Positions 32,756 to 32,756 of a stretch of 32,756 bases of DNA are shown here, piece after piece. The notes below the pieces were generated by a model. That model was not told where the DNA came from, made no database searches, and saw only the letters and a program-made list of their open reading frames with translations. A program made the position numbers and the translations under genes. Every line of letters starts with the position of its first letter. Position 1 is the first letter of the stretch. Source of the stretch: Allokutzneria sp. A3M-2-11 16 (GTDB lineage Bacteria; Actinomycetota; Actinomycetes; Mycobacteriales; Pseudonocardiaceae); the NCBI RefSeq assembly GCF_024213555.1, contig NZ_JANAVO010000030.1, forward strand, positions 1 to 32,756, written 5' to 3'.

Positions 32756-32756
32756 A

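Larger units (their letters stand above)
32563..32756 (-). repeat. Right copy of terminal inverted repeat
   Basis: Reverse complement of bases 1-154, aligned from the last base of the window inward, with about 45 extra bases containing the hairpin. It covers the DUF222 3' end and its flank up to the small hypothetical gene. Confidence 0.9.

Overview
The window comes from a high-GC actinomycete, most likely of the Pseudonocardiales. Evidence: strong G/C third-position bias, TANNNT -10 boxes with leaderless or ATGA-coupled starts, DasR-type (GlcNAc) operators, an ethanolamine gamma-glutamylation operon of the kind known from Streptomyces, actinobacterial Rhs proteins and DUF222/HNH (13E12-type) genes. 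The genus cannot be fixed from the sequence. Both ends lie inside the 3' end of the same kind of DUF222/HNH gene, in inverted orientation and aligned base for base (base 1 against base 32756). The window is therefore probably a whole contig bounded by a collapsed repeat.

Layout. 1-260: 3' tip of the left DUF222 gene. 260-2786 (minus): a GGDEF diguanylate cyclase followed by a WYL regulator. 3053-5743 (minus): an FCY1-type cytosine deaminase, a GH2 glycosidase and an SMR efflux protein. 5812-7322 (plus): a GNAT acetyltransferase and an LLM oxidoreductase, ending at a strong two-sided terminator. 7389-7823 (minus): a divergent ribosomal protein L11 paralogue. 7983-12689: a chitin block with a secreted GH18 chitinase, a Pro/Gly/Tyr-tailed membrane protein and a secreted GH20 hexosaminidase, with DasR-like sites upstream of both enzymes. 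12754-13830 (minus): a Tat-exported beta-helix protein.

13850-24985 (minus) is a polymorphic-toxin locus. In transcription order it has a relic fragment, a secreted DNRLRE-type partner, a 2203-residue Rhs protein ending in a Hint domain and an HNH nuclease tip, an overlapping DUF4265 gene (probable cognate immunity), and three further candidate immunity genes. G+C content drops from the toxin tip through the immunity genes, which suggests a separately acquired module.

25168-31560 (plus) is a six-gene operon: ethanolamine-type permease, FadR/GntR regulator, glutamine-synthetase-like gamma-glutamyl ligase, class-I amidotransferase-like hydrolase, aldehyde dehydrogenase and SDR. Together these can import ethanolamine, glutamylate it, oxidise it and release glutamate plus glycine. 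Two matching operators upstream of the permease and of the ligase suggest control by the operon's own GntR protein. 31631-32522 (minus) holds an N-terminally truncated methyltransferase joined out of frame to the 5' part of a small hypothetical gene, followed by the right DUF222 gene tip.

Most notable are the L11 paralogue that has lost the factor- and thiopeptide-contacting prolines, the toxin-tip/immunity module, the paired GntR operators, the inverted DUF222 ends, and a recurrent TCCACTGTGGA palindrome.
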